Source of the DNA: JOPF136 sp035272605
GTDB taxonomy: Bacteria; Acidobacteriota; Terriglobia; Acidiferrales; UBA7541
Assembly (NCBI GenBank): GCA_035272605.1
Contig: DATEQM010000176.1
Location: forward strand, 1-45,726
DNA: 45,726 nucleotides
Direction: 5' to 3'
The notes beneath the pieces are model-generated. The model had not been told where the DNA came from, ran no database searches, and saw only the letters and a list, made by a program, of their open reading frames with translations. Each line of letters starts with the position of its first letter. The first letter of the stretch is position 1. Both the position numbers and the translations under genes were made by a program. Below are positions 9,023 through 17,112 of this stretch, one piece after another.

Positions 9023-11413
9023 ATGATCGGCCAAACCATCTCGCACTACCGCATCCTGGAGAAACTGGGAGGTGGCGGCATGGGCGTGGTCTACCGCGCT
9101 GAAGACACGCGCCTCGGCCGCCAGGTCGCGCTCAAATTCCTCCCCGACGAGCTGGCCCACGATGCTCAGGCGCTCGAGCGCTTCGAACGCGAGGCTCGCG
9201 CCGCATCCGCGCTCGACCACCCGAACATCTGCACCATCTACGACATTGGCGAAGGCGGCGGCCGGCGCTTTATCGCCATGCAGTTTCTGGAAGGCCAGAC
9301 GCTCAAGCATTTGATCGGCGGGCGCCCCATGCCGCTCGAGCGGATCGTGGAGGTGGGCGCCGAAGTTGCCGACGCCCTCGAAGCCGCTCACGCCAAGGGC
9401 ATCATTCATCGCGATATCAAGCCCGCGAACATTTTTGTCACCACCCGGGGCCACGCCAAGATTCTCGATTTCGGCCTTGCAAAACAGACCGGCGCGCCCG
9501 ATTCTCCGCTCACCCTGTCGGTGGACGCGTCTACCGGAGGCGACCTGACCAAACCGGGCACGGCAGTCGGCACGGTGGCCTACATGTCGCCGGAGCAGGC
9601 GCTGGGGAAGCCGCTGGACGCGCGGACCGACCTGTTTTCCTTCGGTGTGGTGCTGTACGAAATGGCCACGGGCGTCCAGCCGTTCGCCGGGAACACGTCT
9701 GCGGCGGTCTTTGACGCTATCCTCAACCGGCCGCCTGCCTCGCCGGCAAACCTGAACCCGCAACTGCCGCGCGAACTCGAGCGCATCATCAGCAAACTGC
9801 TGGAGAAGGACGCCGCCAAGCGCTATCAATCGTCCGTCGAACTGCTGGGGGAGATGAAACAACTGCGACGCGAATCCACCGGCGGACAAGCCATTGCCCC
9901 CGCCGCAGCTCCCGCATCCCGCACCCTGCTCTGGTGGAGAAGCAAGACCGCGATGACGGCCGGCGGAATCGGATTGGCGGCAATCCTGGCGTTGGGGATC
10001 TGGTTCGCTGCCTTCCGCGGGCGAGGGGAGGCCATCGATTCTCTGGCCGTACTCCCCTTCGTCAACGCGAGCGCTGACCCCAACGCCGAATATCTGAGCG
10101 AAGGCATCACGGAAAGCCTCATCAATAATCTTTCCCATTTGCACGATTTGAAGGTGATGTCGTGGAGTTCGGTGTCGCGCTATCGGCGGCAGGAAGTGGA
10201 CCCGCGGAAGGCCGGAAGCGAGCTGGGCGTGCGCGCGGTGCTGATGGGCAGAATCGCTCAACGGGGCGAGAATCTCTCGATCAGCGTGGAATTGGTGGAC
10301 GCCAGCGACAACCGTCATTTGTGGGGCGAACAGTACGACCGGAATCTTTCGGGGATCCTGGGAGTGCAAGCCGATATTTCCGAGGCGATCTCCAGAACGC
10401 TCCGGCCGCGACTGACGGGCGAAGAAAAAACGCGGGTCGCAAAACCTTCCACGGAAAACAGCGAAGCCTATGAGCTGTATCTCAAAGGCCAATACTATTG
10501 GAACCGCAGAACGGCACAAACGCTGCAGCGGGCGGCCGGCTATTTCCAGCAGGCGGTGGAAAAGGATCCCGGCTTCGCTCGCGCCTGGGCAGGGTTGGCC
10601 GACTGCTACGCACTGTATGGTTTCTACGACGCGGGCGCGCCGAAAGACGCGGTTCCCCGTGCGAAAGAAGCCGCGACGATCGCGCTGCGCCTCGATGACG
10701 AAATTGCCCTGGCCCACGTGGCGCTGGCCTGGGTGAAGGTGGACTACGATTGGGATTGGGCGGGAGGCGAAAAGGAATACAAGCGGGCCCTGGAACTCAG
10801 CCCGAATGACGGAACGGCTCATCAGCGCTACGGGGCCTCCCTGCTGGCTTTCGGCCGGTTGGACGAGTACCTCGCCGAGACCAAGCACGCCCGCGAGCTG
10901 GAGCCAACGTCGCTCATCATCAACTCACTCGTGGGGAGAGCTCTCTACTACTCGCGCCAGTACGATCAGGCCATCAGCGATCTGCGAAAAACGCTGGAGA
11001 TGGATCCGAACTTCGTGTCCGCATTGTGGTACATCGGCTGGGCCTACGAGCAGAAATCCATGTACACCGACGCGATTGCCGCGCTGCAGAATGCCGCCCG
11101 AATTTCCGGCGGCGATCCCGTAATCCTGGGATCGCTCGGTCATGCCTATGCGATATCGGGCCGCAGGAGCGAGGCGCTGCGCACACTTGCGGACTTGAAG
11201 GAGCTGGCAAAGCAGCGGTACGTCGCGGCATTTGACGTGGCGGTCGTTTACGTGGGTCTTGGAGACAAAGAGCAGACGTTCGAATGGCTGCAGAAGTCTC
11301 TGGAGGATCATTCTCACTGGGTGATCTGGCTGAAATGCGATCCGAGGTTCGACAGCATTCGTTCCGACCGGCGCTATGTTGAGGTGATGCGCCGTATGGG
11401 CCTGCCCCCGTAA
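9023..11413 (+). CDS. PknB-like Ser/Thr protein kinase with transmembrane segment and TPR tail
   Basis: A 796-residue membrane-bound eukaryotic-type Ser/Thr kinase. The kinase domain (about residues 8-270) has the glycine loop GGGGMGVVY at 16-24, Lys38, the catalytic HRDIKPAN with Asp131, DFG at 149-151 and GTVAYMSPEQ at 183-192. All key residues are present, so it should be active. A transmembrane helix follows at about 311-330. The extracytoplasmic part starts SLAVLPFVNAS, a TolB-N/adenylate-cyclase-associated domain, and continues into TPR repeats (about 460-790). This architecture is frequent in Acidobacteria. It is on the plus strand between tgt and yajC, both minus, so it probably entered by insertion or rearrangement. 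The TPR region may sense envelope partners; substrates are unknown. Confidence 0.92.
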   Translation: MIGQTISHYRILEKLGGGGMGVVYRAEDTRLGRQVALKFLPDELAHDAQALERFEREARAASALDHPNICTIYDIGEGGGRRFIAMQFLEGQTLKHLIGGRPMPLERIVEVGAEVADALEAAHAKGIIHRDIKPANIFVTTRGHAKILDFGLAKQTGAPDSPLTLSVDASTGGDLTKPGTAVGTVAYMSPEQALGKPLDARTDLFSFGVVLYEMATGVQPFAGNTSAAVFDAILNRPPASPANLNPQLPRELERIISKLLEKDAAKRYQSSVELLGEMKQLRRESTGGQAIAPAAAPASRTLLWWRSKTAMTAGGIGLAAILALGIWFAAFRGRGEAIDSLAVLPFVNASADPNAEYLSEGITESLINNLSHLHDLKVMSWSSVSRYRRQEVDPRKAGSELGVRAVLMGRIAQRGENLSISVELVDASDNRHLWGEQYDRNLSGILGVQADISEAISRTLRPRLTGEEKTRVAKPSTENSEAYELYLKGQYYWNRRTAQTLQRAAGYFQQAVEKDPGFARAWAGLADCYALYGFYDAGAPKDAVPRAKEAATIALRLDDEIALAHVALAWVKVDYDWDWAGGEKEYKRALELSPNDGTAHQRYGASLLAFGRLDEYLAETKHARELEPTSLIINSLVGRALYYSRQYDQAISDLRKTLEMDPNFVSALWYIGWAYEQKSMYTDAIAALQNAARISGGDPVILGSLGHAYAISGRRSEALRTLADLKELAKQRYVAAFDVAVVYVGLGDKEQTFEWLQKSLEDHSHWVIWLKCDPRFDSIRSDRRYVEVMRRMGLPP

Positions 11414-11507
11414 GCAATTCGGCTGATCTTGAGATCGCATCCTGAGGCAAACGAAGGCCGAATCCGCCAAGTTGAGACAGCCGCTGGGTCCGCCCGGGAG
11501 CAGGCCC

Positions 11508-11642
11508 GCGCCGCCGCGCCAGTGGACGCATTTCTCCGCGAACGACGTGACGGGATTTGCCATCTCACCCGACGGCAAGCAAATTGTGCTTGCGCGCGAT
11601 AGCTCTACGAGCGAAATCGTCCTCATCACTCACCTGCCGTAG
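11508..11642 (+). pseudogene. C-terminal remnant of a WD40/TolB-propeller Ser/Thr kinase
   Basis: The plus frame ending at the TAG at 11640-11642 translates to a tail containing PPRQWTHFSANDVTGFAISP, followed by DGKQIVLARDSSTSEIVLI. This matches the typical last blade of the beta-propeller domain at the end of many acidobacterial Ser/Thr kinases (a Q-x-T-H-F, F-x-x-S-P-D-G-K, L-A-R-G, D-V-V-L-I pattern). The frame closes upstream at 11430-11432 and has no start or kinase domain, so only the tail remains. It overlaps the 3' end of tgt on the other strand by 17 bases. I read it as debris of a deleted or recombined paralogue of the upstream kinase. Confidence 0.55.
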
Positions 11643-12753
11643 CGGCCTGCTGCTTCCACTGGGCGGCGCGGGCTGTGACCGTGCCATCCGCGATGGCTGC
11701 GCGCAGGGCACGCATGCGCTCCAGATAGAAGTGCACGTTGTGGAGGGTGTTCAGGATGGGGCCGAGCATTTCTCCGGAGACGAACAGATGGCGCAGGTAG
11801 GCGCGCGAGTAGCGGCGGCACACGGGGCAGGAGCAGTCCTCGTCCGGGGGGCGGGGGTCGTCCGCGTAGCGGGCGCTGCGGATGACCATGCGGCCGCGGC
11901 TGGTGAAGAGCCAGCCGTTGCGGGCGTTGCGCGTGGGGATGACGCAATCCATCAGGTCCACGCCGCGCATGACGTAATCCGCGATGTCCTCGGGCTTGCC
12001 GACGCCCATGAGGTAGCGCGGGCGGTCTCGAGGGAGAATCTGCGTGACGATTTCCGCCATGGCGCAGGTGGTCTCGTGGGCCTCGCCGACGGCCAGCCCG
12101 CCGATGGCGTAGCCGGGGAAATCGAGCGCGACGAGCGCCTCCGCGTTTTCGCGCCGCACGGCCGGCGAAGCTCCGCCCTGCACGATGGCAAAAAGCATTT
12201 GCCGCTGGGCATCGCCGTGGGCGGAGAAGAATTGGCGCGAGCGTTTGGCCCAGTCGAGTGTGCGCAGGGCCGCGGCCCGTGTGACGGCTTCGTCCGCCGG
12301 GAGCGCGATGCATTCGTCGAGCACCATGATGAGATCCGCGCCGAGAGCCAGCTCGACTTCGAGGGCGCGCTCCGGGGAGAAGAAATGTTCGGAGCCGTCG
12401 AGATGCGAACGGAACGTCACCCCCTCGTCGGTGATCTTTCGCAGCTCGGACTGGCTGAAGACCTGAAAGCCGCCGGAATCGGTAAGGATGGGCCGCGGCC
12501 AGGCCATGAAGGAGTGCAGACCGCCGAGCGCGCGGATGCGCTCGTGGCCGGGCCGCAGATAGAGATGATAGGTGTTGGCGAGCAGGACCTGCGCGCCCAG
12601 CTCTTCGAGCTGGCCCTGCGTCAGGCCTTTGACGGTCCCTGCCGTGCCCACGGGCATGAATGCCGGCGTATCAATGACGCCGTGCGGCGTCTCGAGGCGT
12701 CCGAGGCGGGCACCGGAGGGATCGGTCTTCAGCACTTCGAACCGGAAGGGCAT
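11626..12753 (-). CDS. tgt: Queuine tRNA-ribosyltransferase (tRNA-guanine transglycosylase)
   Basis: A 375-residue Tgt, which swaps guanine 34 for a queuosine precursor in GUN-anticodon tRNAs. The active-site motif ILTDSGGFQVFS carries Asp92, and the nucleophile Asp269 lies in GVDLMDCVIPTRNARNG. Zinc ligands Cys307, Cys309 and Cys312 (CSCPVC) and His338 are present. Length is normal for the family. Tgt usually precedes yajC-secD-secF; here the order is kept on the minus strand but the kinase gene intervenes. It starts 9 bases after the ArsR-like regulator gene and may share its transcript. Confidence 0.96.
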   Translation of the reverse strand: MPFRFEVLKTDPSGARLGRLETPHGVIDTPAFMPVGTAGTVKGLTQGQLEELGAQVLLANTYHLYLRPGHERIRALGGLHSFMAWPRPILTDSGGFQVFSQSELRKITDEGVTFRSHLDGSEHFFSPERALEVELALGADLIMVLDECIALPADEAVTRAAALRTLDWAKRSRQFFSAHGDAQRQMLFAIVQGGASPAVRRENAEALVALDFPGYAIGGLAVGEAHETTCAMAEIVTQILPRDRPRYLMGVGKPEDIADYVMRGVDLMDCVIPTRNARNGWLFTSRGRMVIRSARYADDPRPPDEDCSCPVCRRYSRAYLRHLFVSGEMLGPILNTLHNVHFYLERMRALRAAIADGTVTARAAQWKQQAATAGE

Positions 12754-12762
12754 GAGAGCAGG

Positions 12763-13512
12763 TTACGGTAGCGCGGCGGATTGGCGCGGAGCAAGCGCGG
12801 CGGCAGATGCTGAATCGTGAAGGCCGAAGCGAGCCAGCATTTCGCGTTGGCCAAATCTCGTGATGGTGAGAGCGCGGCCCTCGGGATCCTGGATGACCCA
12901 TTTTCGCTTTAAGGCCACGTGGAGCAGGGCCGCACCGAGCGCGCCGCCGATGTGCGGGCGCCGCTCGCTCCAGTCGAGACAGGCGTAGGCGAAACGACGG
13001 CGCCGCGCCCGGAGTGGCGCGACGTTGATCCCAAGGACTTCCAGCGCCTTCACTCCAGATGGTGTGAGGTCGTAGGCATGTTTCGCGCCGGAGCCACCCG
13101 AAAGCCATCCGAGCGCCTTGAAGCAGTCATGCAGCGAGACGCCCAGAGTGCCCGCGATGTGATCGTAGCAGGTGCGCGCGGCGCGCAGCGGGTTCGGCGT
13201 ACGCGGCGCGAACGCGCCGCGGGACGCTCCGGCGAGCACGCTCAAGGCTTCGAGGGCGGAGGCCACATTGGCGCCGCCCAGACTGTAGTAGCGATGCCTG
13301 CCCTGGGCGAAGACCTTCACCAATCGCTGCGTGTTCAGCCGGTGGAGGTGAACGCTGGCGGTGGAGGGGGTGACGCCCGCGGCCATGGCCAGCTCGGTGC
13401 TGGTGCGCGCGCGGCCGTCCAGCAGGGAGTAGAGCATGCGTGCTCGCGCGGGCTCGCCGATGGCCGCGGCGATTCCGGAGACTGCGGCGTCCGCGTGGTC
13501 TTCGACATCCAT
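12763..13512 (-). CDS. ArsR-type helix-turn-helix transcriptional regulator
   Basis: A protein of about 249 residues with an N-terminal winged HTH of the ArsR type: AIGEPARARMLYSLLDGRAR, then STELAMAAGVTPSTASVHLHRL as the recognition helix region, and RHRYYSLGG as the wing. A longer C-terminal half (about residues 95-249) has Cys and His residues (ARTCYDHIAGTLGVSLHDC) and ends in a second helical region. ArsR regulators of this long type are common in environmental bacteria; the ligand is unknown. Starts at 13512, 13539 and GTG 13590 are all in frame; 13512 fits family length best, but no Shine-Dalgarno decides it. The gene is divergent from the NIPSNAP gene. Confidence 0.8.
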   Translation of the reverse strand: MDVEDHADAAVSGIAAAIGEPARARMLYSLLDGRARTSTELAMAAGVTPSTASVHLHRLNTQRLVKVFAQGRHRYYSLGGANVASALEALSVLAGASRGAFAPRTPNPLRAARTCYDHIAGTLGVSLHDCFKALGWLSGGSGAKHAYDLTPSGVKALEVLGINVAPLRARRRRFAYACLDWSERRPHIGGALGAALLHVALKRKWVIQDPEGRALTITRFGQREMLARFGLHDSASAAALAPRQSAALP

Positions 13513-13578
13513 ACTTTGATGATAGACGAAGCGTTCCATACAGGCAAGCGGCAGAATCCGTGAGAGGGAGCCGCCACG

Positions 13579-13664
13579 GGCTGAAGCCACTGGCGGGCGC
13601 AGGAGATTTGGCTTCAGGGGCTAAAGCCCCCTGGATAACAGCGGTCACAGCGGGGCTAAAGCCC
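13579..13664. repeat. Cluster of three short palindromes in a divergent intergenic region
   Basis: Three inverted repeats lie in tandem: GGCT-GA-AGCC at 13579-13588, GGGGCT-AA-AGCCCC at 13617-13630 and GGGCT-AA-AGCCC at 13653-13664. All share the CT-(2 nt)-AG centre of the family at 6581 and 15915. They lie between the ArsR regulator (minus) and the NIPSNAP gene (plus), so they could be in either leader. Confidence 0.65.
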
Positions 13665-13714
13665 GGCCCTTCCGCCGCGATGCGCGGGCCACACCGGCCA
13701 CGAAAGGGAAACCC

Positions 13715-14059
13715 ATGAAGATTGCCTGCATCATTCGCTACCAGATCGATCCGTTCCAGCGGGAAGCGTTCAGGAAGTACGCGGAGAATTGGGGCCGCAT
13801 CATTCCTCGATGCGGCGGGCACCTGGTGGGGTATTTTCTTCCTCACGAGGGAACGAACGACGTGGCCTGGGCGCTGATTGCGTTCGACAGCCTGGGTTCT
13901 TATGAGGCGTACCGGGCGCGCATCAAGGCGGATTCGGAAGGGCGCGGCAACTTCGAGATGGCGCAGGCAAAACGGTTCATCCTTCGCGAAGAACGAAACT
14001 TCGTCGAGGTGGTCGAGGGGACGTTTGAGGTTCCCGCACGACTGCCGGCAGCACCGTGA
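13715..14059 (+). CDS. NIPSNAP-family protein
   Basis: A 114-residue protein with a ferredoxin-like dimeric alpha/beta-barrel fold of the NIPSNAP type. It begins MKIACIIRYQIDPFQREAFRKY and contains GHLVGYFLPHEGTNDVAWALIAF, followed by a helix and the conserved ARFLREERNF-like segment (here KRFILREERNF). The start at 13715 has GAAAGGGAA a few bases upstream. Its stop overlaps the region just before the PEP-mutase-like gene, so the two form an operon. The function of bacterial NIPSNAP proteins is not established; a small-molecule or stress role is likely. Confidence 0.82.
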   Translation: MKIACIIRYQIDPFQREAFRKYAENWGRIIPRCGGHLVGYFLPHEGTNDVAWALIAFDSLGSYEAYRARIKADSEGRGNFEMAQAKRFILREERNFVEVVEGTFEVPARLPAAP

Positions 14060-14067
14060 GGCCAAAC

Positions 14068-14907
14068 ATGCTGACACAGGTTGAGAAGGGCGCGGCATTC
14101 CATGCGCTTCACGCGCGCGAGGGGGCATTCATCATTCCAAATCCATGGGACATCGGCACGGCGCGGCTGCTGGCTCATCTGGGATTCGAGGCGCTGGCCA
14201 CCACCAGCGCCGGTTATGCCTTTTCCGTGGGGCGGCCGGACAACACGATTGGACGGGACGAAACCATCGCGCATGCCGCTGCCATTGTTTCGGCGACCGA
14301 CCTGCCGGTGAGCGCCGATCTGGAAAACGGTTTTGGAGACGCCCCGGAGAGCGCAGCGGAGACCATCAAGCTCGCAGCCAAGGCCGGGCTTGCCGGCGGA
14401 TCGATTGAAGATATCTCCGGGCGTGTGGGTGCTGCGGTGTACGAGATTGATCATGCCGCGGACCGAATTCGCGCGGCCGCGGAAGTGGTGAGGAATCTTC
14501 CGTTCCGATTCACACTGACCGCGCGGGCGGAAAACTACCTGGTCGGCAAGCCTGACTTGAGCGACACCATCAAGCGACTACAGGCCTACCAGGCGGCGGG
14601 AGCTGACGTGCTGTATGCGCCGGGCCTGACGACGAAGGACGATATCGCCGCAGTGGTGCGCTCGGTGGATCGTCCCGTGAACGTGATCATGGGGCTCCAG
14701 GGCGTTCAACTGTCGCTTGCGGAATTGTCGGCGATCGGCGTCAAGCGGATCAGCGTTGGCAGCGCACTCACACGCGCGGCGTTCGGAGCGGTGCTTCGGG
14801 CGGCACGGGAGATGCGCGAACACGGGACATTTGATTTTGCCGCGGAGGCTGTCAGCTTTCGGGAGATCAGCGCCATTTTTGCAGATAACACTTCCGCGCA
14901 GGGGTGA
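14068..14907 (+). CDS. Isocitrate lyase/PEP mutase superfamily enzyme
   Basis: A protein of about 279 residues with the PEP-mutase/isocitrate-lyase TIM barrel. Visible signatures are GAFIIPNPWDIGTARLL, ATTSAGYAFSVGRPD, LPVSADLENGFGD (metal and substrate binding) and GGSIEDISG. The Cys of true isocitrate lyases (KKCGH) is missing and GRVGAAVYEIDHA stands in its place. It therefore belongs to the broad, mostly uncharacterised branch that acts on C-C or P-C bonds of alpha-oxyacid substrates. I prefer the ATG at 14068, with GAGG about 7 bases upstream; a GTG at 14056 overlaps the NIPSNAP stop. The pair is probably co-translated. Confidence 0.85.
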   Translation: MLTQVEKGAAFHALHAREGAFIIPNPWDIGTARLLAHLGFEALATTSAGYAFSVGRPDNTIGRDETIAHAAAIVSATDLPVSADLENGFGDAPESAAETIKLAAKAGLAGGSIEDISGRVGAAVYEIDHAADRIRAAAEVVRNLPFRFTLTARAENYLVGKPDLSDTIKRLQAYQAAGADVLYAPGLTTKDDIAAVVRSVDRPVNVIMGLQGVQLSLAELSAIGVKRISVGSALTRAAFGAVLRAAREMREHGTFDFAAEAVSFREISAIFADNTSAQG

Positions 14908-15030
14908 AGGGTGGAGGGATTGGGAGGGTCGCTTCAATCCGCTTAGGGGACTCGCTTCGCTTCGATCCGCCGAGGGGACTCGCTTCGCTCGGCCGGCGGG
15001 ACGCCCTTCCTCCGTCAGGGCATGCCGGCG

Positions 15031-15828
15031 CTACGTTTTTTCCGCGATGAGGTAGAGGATCGTCTGTATGTAGTTGAAGTCGCCGCCGGGCTCGGCGGGG
15101 CGCCGGGGGTGAAATCCGGCCGAGTCGTCGTCGAAGGTGGCTTCCATGAGGCGGCGCGTCTCTTCGTAGATGCCATCGCCGGGCGCGCGGCCGGCCACGT
15201 GCATCCAGTGATTGAAGGAGCGCGGCGCCTCGATGCGCTCCGCATTGCGCACGCGCAGCCCGGCGGATTCCACCAGGCGCAGCAACTCCGGCTGGGTGTG
15301 CGTGTGGACGTGCGAGGGGTCGCGCACCTGCTCGATGCGGTTGTTGATCTCCGGGCGGCCGGGGTCGCACACGATCATGTCCATGAGCGCGGCGCGGCCG
15401 CCCTTGCGCAGCACGCGGGCGAATTCCGCCACGGCCGCAGCGGGACTCGACAGGTGATGCAGGCTGAAGCCGCAGGAGACCACCTGGAAGGAAGCGTCGC
15501 GGAAGGGAATCGCGGCGACGTCGCCCTGGGAAAAGGATACGTTTTCGGCTCCGGCTTTGGCCGCTGCCGCACGCGCCTTGGCCAGCATGGCCGGGGTGTA
15601 GTCGAGGCCGACCACGGCGCGGACGCGCGGGGCAAAGCGCAGCGCGTAGGTGCCCGGGCCGCAGGCGGCGTCGAGGGCGCGGTCGTCCGAGCCGGGATCC
15701 ACCATGGCCACCAGGCGCTCCGCATCGGCGGTGCGCCGCTCGAGCACGAATTGGGAGAAGGCGTCTGCGGTGCGCGTGAAGCGCTCGCGGATGCGATCGA
15801 GCTGCTCGTTCTTGGTGTGGTCCATCAT
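15031..15828 (-). CDS. Class I SAM-dependent methyltransferase (UbiE/Methyltransf_11 type)
   Basis: A 265-residue methyltransferase with a Rossmann-like fold. Motif I (RALDAACGPGTYALRFA) lies at about residues 52-67, followed by VVGLDYTPAMLAKAR (acidic loop), SFSQGDVAAIPF and FSLHHLSSP (post-motif). These match the Methyltransf_11 family of small-molecule and quinone methyltransferases. The substrate cannot be told from sequence. AAAGAGG is 6 bases before the ATG at 15828; TTG 15831 and ATG 15825 are alternatives. It lies alone, convergent with the PEP-mutase gene. Confidence 0.88.
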   Translation of the reverse strand: MMDHTKNEQLDRIRERFTRTADAFSQFVLERRTADAERLVAMVDPGSDDRALDAACGPGTYALRFAPRVRAVVGLDYTPAMLAKARAAAAKAGAENVSFSQGDVAAIPFRDASFQVVSCGFSLHHLSSPAAAVAEFARVLRKGGRAALMDMIVCDPGRPEINNRIEQVRDPSHVHTHTQPELLRLVESAGLRVRNAERIEAPRSFNHWMHVAGRAPGDGIYEETRRLMEATFDDDSAGFHPRRPAEPGGDFNYIQTILYLIAEKT

Positions 15829-15872
15829 CAACTGCCTCTTTGGATGCGCCGCTCAGGAGCCAGTATACAGGG

Positions 15873-15961
15873 GTGGCACAGTCTCGAAGCTTCGGGACTG
15901 TGCCACTCGCAGAGCACAGACTAAAGTCTGTGCCACCCCCGACCACAGACTGAAGTCTGTG
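15873..15961. repeat. Triple palindrome cluster between methyltransferase and DUF gene
   Basis: Three perfect inverted repeats stand in a row. A long one at 15873-15906 has 11-base arms (GTGGCACAGTC / GACTGTGCCAC) around an inner CGAAGCTTCG palindrome. Then come CACAGACT-AA-AGTCTGTG (15915-15932) and CACAGACT-GA-AGTCTGTG (15944-15961). The last two are near copies with the CT-(2 nt)-AG centre, each followed by a CACTAC/CCACC-like tail. The last one abuts the stop of the next gene, so it may also work as a terminator. Confidence 0.75.
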
Positions 15962-15964
15962 TCA

Positions 15965-16591
15965 CTACCGGCTCGCGAGGGGGATGACGAATTTCAGCGC
16001 GGTGTGCGTCGGGGAGAAGCCCACTACTTTGACGTCTTTCAATTCCGCAGCGCGGCCCGCGGCGCGTACGTCGTTTTCGGTGATGCGCTTCTGGCCTTTT
16101 GGATAGATCACCCAGAGTGCGCCGTCGGGGGCGAGGCGTCCGGCCAGAGGCTTTACGCGCCGCAGATCCGCACGGGCCTCCGCGCCGAAGAAGATGAGTG
16201 CGGCGCCGCGCGCCGGCGTGCCTTCCGCGATTTCGCAGGCCTGCGCGGCGAGTTCCTTTCGGAATTCGCCGTCTACCGCGCCGGTCAGCGACACCCGCGC
16301 TCCCCCGGCGACGCCCAGCTTTTGGAGGCGGCTCTTCGGCGAGCGAATTTTCTCCGCCCAACTTTCGGCGCGCGGGCCCAGCTCGAGATCGAGCATTCCG
16401 CCCGCGTGGCGGATGCGCAGCCATCCGTCGCCGGCCTTTAAGGATTGGATGTCGCGGAACAAAACTTTCACGCGCGGAGCCTTTTCTTTGGCCCCCGACG
16501 CCCGGAAAAGCACGTAGTCCGTCTCCAGCATCGCCGTGCCCTGGTGCACTCTTGCGCCCACCAGCGCCCGCGTTTCGATTTGCTGGCCCAT
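15965..16591 (-). CDS. Hypothetical protein with DUF3052-like C-terminal half
   Basis: A 208-residue soluble protein of unknown function. The N-terminal half is beta-rich, with DYVLFRASG and VKVLFRDIQSLKAGDGWLRI, resembling a small lipid/PH-like sheet. The C-terminal half has SPKSRLQKLGVAGGARVSL, LAPDGALWVIYPKGQKRI and DVKVVGFSPTHTALKFVIP. These resemble the DUF3052 family, judged from memory and not searched. Its ATG shares one base (TGATG) with the stop of the SRPBCC gene, so it is translationally coupled as the third gene of the marR operon. Confidence 0.72.
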   Translation of the reverse strand: MGQQIETRALVGARVHQGTAMLETDYVLFRASGAKEKAPRVKVLFRDIQSLKAGDGWLRIRHAGGMLDLELGPRAESWAEKIRSPKSRLQKLGVAGGARVSLTGAVDGEFRKELAAQACEIAEGTPARGAALIFFGAEARADLRRVKPLAGRLAPDGALWVIYPKGQKRITENDVRAAGRAAELKDVKVVGFSPTHTALKFVIPLASR

Positions 16592-17112
16592 CAGTCCCGC
16601 ACCTGGATGTCTTCGCCCAGCGATTTCCCGAGAGCGACGAGATAGTCGCGCATGGCCGCAGTGTGGCCGAAGACGAATTTAGAGAGAGCCCGGAATAGAG
16701 GATTGTAAACCTCGCCGTGCTCAGTGATACGCAATTCGGTGCCCGCAGCCGTTGGCTGGAGCTCATATGTCCAGGTTCCGCCGAAGGCCAGATCCGGGGC
16801 GGCGATGCGCGTTACCAGGCGCGTGGGCGGCGTCCACTCGCGGACTTCGATGGGGACGCGCTCGCCGTGGGGCCATACCTCGGTCCAGCCGGCGCGCGCG
16901 TCGGCGCCCTGCGGCGCGATGACTTCTTTCACGTCCTTGCGCCACGCCGGGAATTTCGCCACGTCGGTGATGGCCTGCCACACTCTTGCCTGCTGGCTGC
17001 GGAAGGTCGCGGCTTGCGTGGCCAGGTGGTTCTTCGGCAGCAGCGCGCCGACGGCCACCATCAACGCAACCAGCGCCGCGAGTCCACCCACAATGATGCC
17101 GGCCCATTTCAT
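16591..17112 (-). CDS. SRPBCC-domain protein with N-terminal membrane anchor
   Basis: A 173-residue protein with an N-terminal hydrophobic helix (about residues 4-24) and a START/Bet v1-like SRPBCC domain: VWQAITDVAKFPAWRKDVKEV, then ERVPIEVREWTPPTRLVTRI and FGGTWTYELQPTAAGTELRITEHGEV. Such domains form deep hydrophobic pockets for lipids or aromatic ligands. The N-terminal helix suggests it sits on the membrane. It overlaps the marR gene by 4 bases (ATGA) and the following gene by one base. Confidence 0.86.
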   Translation of the reverse strand: MKWAGIIVGGLAALVALMVAVGALLPKNHLATQAATFRSQQARVWQAITDVAKFPAWRKDVKEVIAPQGADARAGWTEVWPHGERVPIEVREWTPPTRLVTRIAAPDLAFGGTWTYELQPTAAGTELRITEHGEVYNPLFRALSKFVFGHTAAMRDYLVALGKSLGEDIQVRD

